The notes beneath the pieces were generated by a model that worked only from the letters and a program-made list of their open reading frames with translations, searched no databases and was not told the origin of the DNA. A DNA stretch of 9,435 nt from Muribaculaceae bacterium (GTDB taxonomy: Bacteria; Bacteroidota; Bacteroidia; Bacteroidales; Muribaculaceae), in NCBI GenBank assembly GCA_022511505.1, contig JAFLTK010000043.1, positions 1 through 9,435 of the forward strand, in the 5' to 3' direction. The translations under genes and the position numbers were made by a program. Positions 7,306-9,435 of this stretch are shown one piece after another (positions within the stretch are counted from its first letter, which is position 1; every line of letters begins with the position of its first letter).

Positions 7306-7381
7306 TAACGTTATGGTAAATTAAGAGTTAAAAAAAGCGGTTGTAATTTTGTCACGTCAAAAAACAAAATCAAGTAATCGT

Positions 7382-7771
7382 ATGAAAAATTTCATCATCA
7401 CATTGGTCTTTGCAGTTTTTTCACTGCTAATGCCGGCAACCGCTTCAGCTGAAAATGCGTCTCTCACCATCAACAACCGTTCAGGCTATACCCTAACTGT
7501 CAAAGTTATGAAAGTCTCCGGAGGTCTCTTCCAAACTGTGACAATTAGTCCTAATTCATCACGCACCATATATTTTGGTGCAAGCGGGGCCTTTTATTGC
7601 AAAACTAAGGCCGAGAGATGGGGCGAGACCCTATACAAAAAAGGTGGTTCTTTTTCAGTGCAATGTGATAGTTTTGGCTATACACAAGGCTCGTTGGATT
7701 TTTTTGTTTCGTCTGGCTATGGAAGTAGTGGTTCTTCTATTTCTAAAGCAGAATTTGAAAAAAACAATTAA
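7382..7771 (+). CDS. Small exported protein of unknown function
   Basis: A 129-residue protein. I chose the ATG at 7382 over a TTG at 7349 in the same frame because the ATG places a classic Sec signal peptide at the N-terminus: MKN, a hydrophobic core (residues 4-17), then an ATASA cleavage site giving a mature protein from about E24. There is no lipobox cysteine, so it is probably soluble in the periplasm or outside the cell. The mature part looks like a compact beta-sandwich: SLTINNRSGYTLTVKVMKV (27-45), a serine turn and RTIYF (61-65), GETLYKKGGSFSVQC (81-95). C73 and C95 could form a disulfide. The C-terminus (110-119) is Ser/Gly-rich. I do not recognise the family. It has its own promoter, and the calcium pump gene starts 39 nt later with no visible terminator between, so the two may share a transcript. 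Confidence 0.75.
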   Translation: MKNFIITLVFAVFSLLMPATASAENASLTINNRSGYTLTVKVMKVSGGLFQTVTISPNSSRTIYFGASGAFYCKTKAERWGETLYKKGGSFSVQCDSFGYTQGSLDFFVSSGYGSSGSSISKAEFEKNN

Positions 7772-7810
7772 CCATTATAGAAATTAAACAAATTAATTAA
7801 TTCAACAGAT

Positions 7811-9435
7811 ATGAAGAATGAAAAATTCACTGGCTTGACCGACGCCCAGGTGTTGGAGAGCCGCCAAAAGAACGGGGTCAACATTTTGACCCCGCCCGAG
7901 AAAGAATCGCTGTTCATGCGATTCCTTGAGAAATTTAGCGACCCACTGATTATCATTCTGTTAGTTGCCGGTGTAATTTCTATTGGCATCTCTTGCTATG
8001 AATATTGGGGACTTGGCGACGACTTTAAAGTCTTCTTTGAGCCCATCGGTATCTTTATTGCTATCCTTCTGGCAACCGGCCTCGCTTTTGTCTTTGAATT
8101 GAAAGCCGACAAGGAATTTGCGCTTCTCAATCAGGTTAACGACGACGAGCCTGTTCAGGTTATCAGAAACGGGAACGCGATTCAGATTCCCAAGAAGGAT
8201 GTAGTTGTTGGCGACATCGTTATCCTTAACACCGGCGAGGAAGTGCCTGCCGACGGCCAACTCCTTGAGGCTGTTTCGCTCAATATCGACGAGTCGACTT
8301 TGACCGGCGAGCCAATCTGCCACAAGTCGACCGACCCGGCCGAGTTTGACAAAGACGCCACCTTCCCCACCAACCACGCAATGCGCGGCACCAAAATCAT
8401 GGAAGGTCACGGCGTGATGAAAGTCACTGCCGTCGGCGATAAGACCGAGAATGGCAAAGTCTTTGAGGCTGCACAGATTGACGATAGCGTCAAGACCCCG
8501 CTCAACGAGCAACTCGACGGTCTCGGCGACCTTATTACCAAAATCTCCTACGGCTTTGCTGTTGCAATCATCGTCGGCCGTCTCATCATGTATTTCACCG
8601 GCGTTCCCGAATTTGATTGGGTTCACTTTGGTGCCTACACGCTCCAGTCGATTATGATAGCCGTCACGCTCGTTGTCGTTGCCGTGCCCGAAGGCCTGCC
8701 GATGGCCGTGACCCTCTCGCTCGCCTACTCTATGCGTCGCATGTTGAAAACCAACAATCTCGTGCGCAAAATGCACGCTTGCGAGACCATGGGTGCCACT
8801 ACAGTTATCTGTACCGATAAAACCGGCACGCTGACCCAGAACCAGATGCAGGTCTATAAGACCAACTTTTTTGGCAATCCCTCTGATGAAGTGCTCAATG
8901 AAGGCATCGCCGTAAACTCGACGGCCCAACTCGATATGTCGGGCGACAAGCCGTCGGTGCTTGGCAACCCGACCGAGGGCGCTCTTCTCCTTTGGCTCAA
9001 TGCCCGCGGTCAGAACTACGTGGACCTCAGAACAAACGCGCCCCGCGTTGACGAGCTCCCGTTCACGACCGAGCGCAAGTTTATGGCAACTGTCGTTAAA
9101 TCGGTTACCGGCAAGAATATCCTCTATGTCAAGGGCGCTCCCGAGATTGTGTTTGCAATGTGCAAGAACACCGCGGGCGTAACCAAGGCCGAAATTGATG
9201 CCCAACTTCTTGAGTATCAGAATCAGGCAATGCGCACCCTCGGCTTTGCCTATCAAGAACTTGCCGACGGCGAGGTCGCTATCGACAATGGCAAACTCGT
9301 TGCCAAAAACATCACTTTCCTTGGCATCGTTGCTATTTCTGACCCCGTTCGCGTCGATGTTCCCGCTGCCGTTGGCGAGGTTATCGATGCCGGTATCGGC
9401 GTCAAGATTGTCACCGGCGATACCCCGGGTACAGC
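7811..9435 (+). CDS. Calcium-translocating P-type ATPase, PMCA-type (5' part, cut by window end)
   Basis: The frame is open for 541 codons from the ATG at 7811 to the window edge. The family is usually near 850-900 residues, so over a third lies outside. Visible parts in order: N-terminal cation-ATPase segment (FTGLTDAQVLESR, 6-18); M1-M2 (about 44-62 and 76-96); actuator domain with TGEP (165-168, for the usual TGES); M3 and M4 (about 246-264 and 280-303), M4 carrying the PEGLP ion-binding motif (293-297); the phosphorylation site DKTGTLTQN with D336; the nucleotide-binding motif KGAPE (441-445); and TGDTPGTA (from 535) at the end. This is a P2-type pump expected to export Ca2+ from the cytosol using ATP. 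Codons lean strongly to C-ending forms (GCC, GGC, GAC, CTC), more than in the operon upstream, suggesting good expression. Cation specificity is inferred from PEGLP and overall similarity. Confidence 0.92.
   Translation, partial: MKNEKFTGLTDAQVLESRQKNGVNILTPPEKESLFMRFLEKFSDPLIIILLVAGVISIGISCYEYWGLGDDFKVFFEPIGIFIAILLATGLAFVFELKADKEFALLNQVNDDEPVQVIRNGNAIQIPKKDVVVGDIVILNTGEEVPADGQLLEAVSLNIDESTLTGEPICHKSTDPAEFDKDATFPTNHAMRGTKIMEGHGVMKVTAVGDKTENGKVFEAAQIDDSVKTPLNEQLDGLGDLITKISYGFAVAIIVGRLIMYFTGVPEFDWVHFGAYTLQSIMIAVTLVVVAVPEGLPMAVTLSLAYSMRRMLKTNNLVRKMHACETMGATTVICTDKTGTLTQNQMQVYKTNFFGNPSDEVLNEGIAVNSTAQLDMSGDKPSVLGNPTEGALLLWLNARGQNYVDLRTNAPRVDELPFTTERKFMATVVKSVTGKNILYVKGAPEIVFAMCKNTAGVTKAEIDAQLLEYQNQAMRTLGFAYQELADGEVAIDNGKLVAKNITFLGIVAISDPVRVDVPAAVGEVIDAGIGVKIVTGDTPGT

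Noticed and set aside
7349..7381. TTG start adding 11 residues to the exported protein
   Set aside because: It would add a charged, polar stretch before a complete signal peptide. The ATG at 7382 gives a standard Sec signal and normal spacing from the promoter.
7791..7802. AATTAATTAATT palindrome before the calcium pump gene
   Set aside because: It is low-complexity AT sequence in a normal A/T-rich leader, with no GC stem for a terminator and no TAnnTTTG box.
7961..9256. 431-codon open frame on the minus strand
   Set aside because: It is entirely antisense to the P-type ATPase, whose motifs are unmistakable. The long antisense frame results from that gene's strong C-ending codon preference, and its translation shows no recognisable domain.
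1..9435. Mobile element, CRISPR, tRNA or rRNA content
   Set aside because: No transposase or integrase motif, terminal inverted repeats, regularly spaced repeats or RNA-gene signature were seen on either strand.

Overview
The window looks like chromosomal DNA from a Bacteroidota, probably Bacteroidales, bacterium. The clearest support is an exact match to the Bacteroidota -7 promoter box (TAnnTTTG) at 7298-7305. A-rich leaders without Shine-Dalgarno sequences precede the starts, and the protein families fit that group. I cannot name a genus. All genes are on the + strand, and almost every base is coding.

Positions 73-7253 hold six closely packed genes that read as one operon: (1) an AIM24/TIGR00266-family protein; (2) a TerY-like von Willebrand A (VWA) protein with a C-terminal cysteine-rich metal-binding domain; (3) a PP2C-type protein phosphatase with an unusual N-terminal helical plus Ig-like extension; (4) a divergent Ser/Thr-type protein kinase with a C-terminal zinc ribbon and beta-rich domain; (5) a GYF_2-domain protein fused to a PrsW-like intramembrane protease; (6) a protein with an N-terminal TerB-like domain and a long uncharacterised C-terminal part. 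Gaps are 81, 2, 10, 19 and 7 nt.

Genes 2-4 match the 'TerY-P triad' (VWA + PP2C + kinase) known from comparative genomics of tellurium-resistance-linked stress systems; E. coli yegL/yegK/yegI is a related set. No TerC, TerD/E/Z or TerA gene is in the window. The likely logic is a reversible phosphorylation switch scaffolded by the VWA protein. It would be tied to the membrane through the PrsW-like protease and perhaps AIM24, with the TerB-like protein as sensor, adaptor or output. This joint function is inference.

After a 128-nt spacer with a good Bacteroidota promoter come two further genes: a small exported protein of unknown function (7382-7771), and the first 541 codons of a PMCA-type calcium-translocating P-type ATPase (7811 to the window end). 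The pump is probably housekeeping and is cut only by the window edge.

No tRNA, rRNA, CRISPR array, insertion sequence or attachment site is visible. No stretch over 300 nt lacks a gene.
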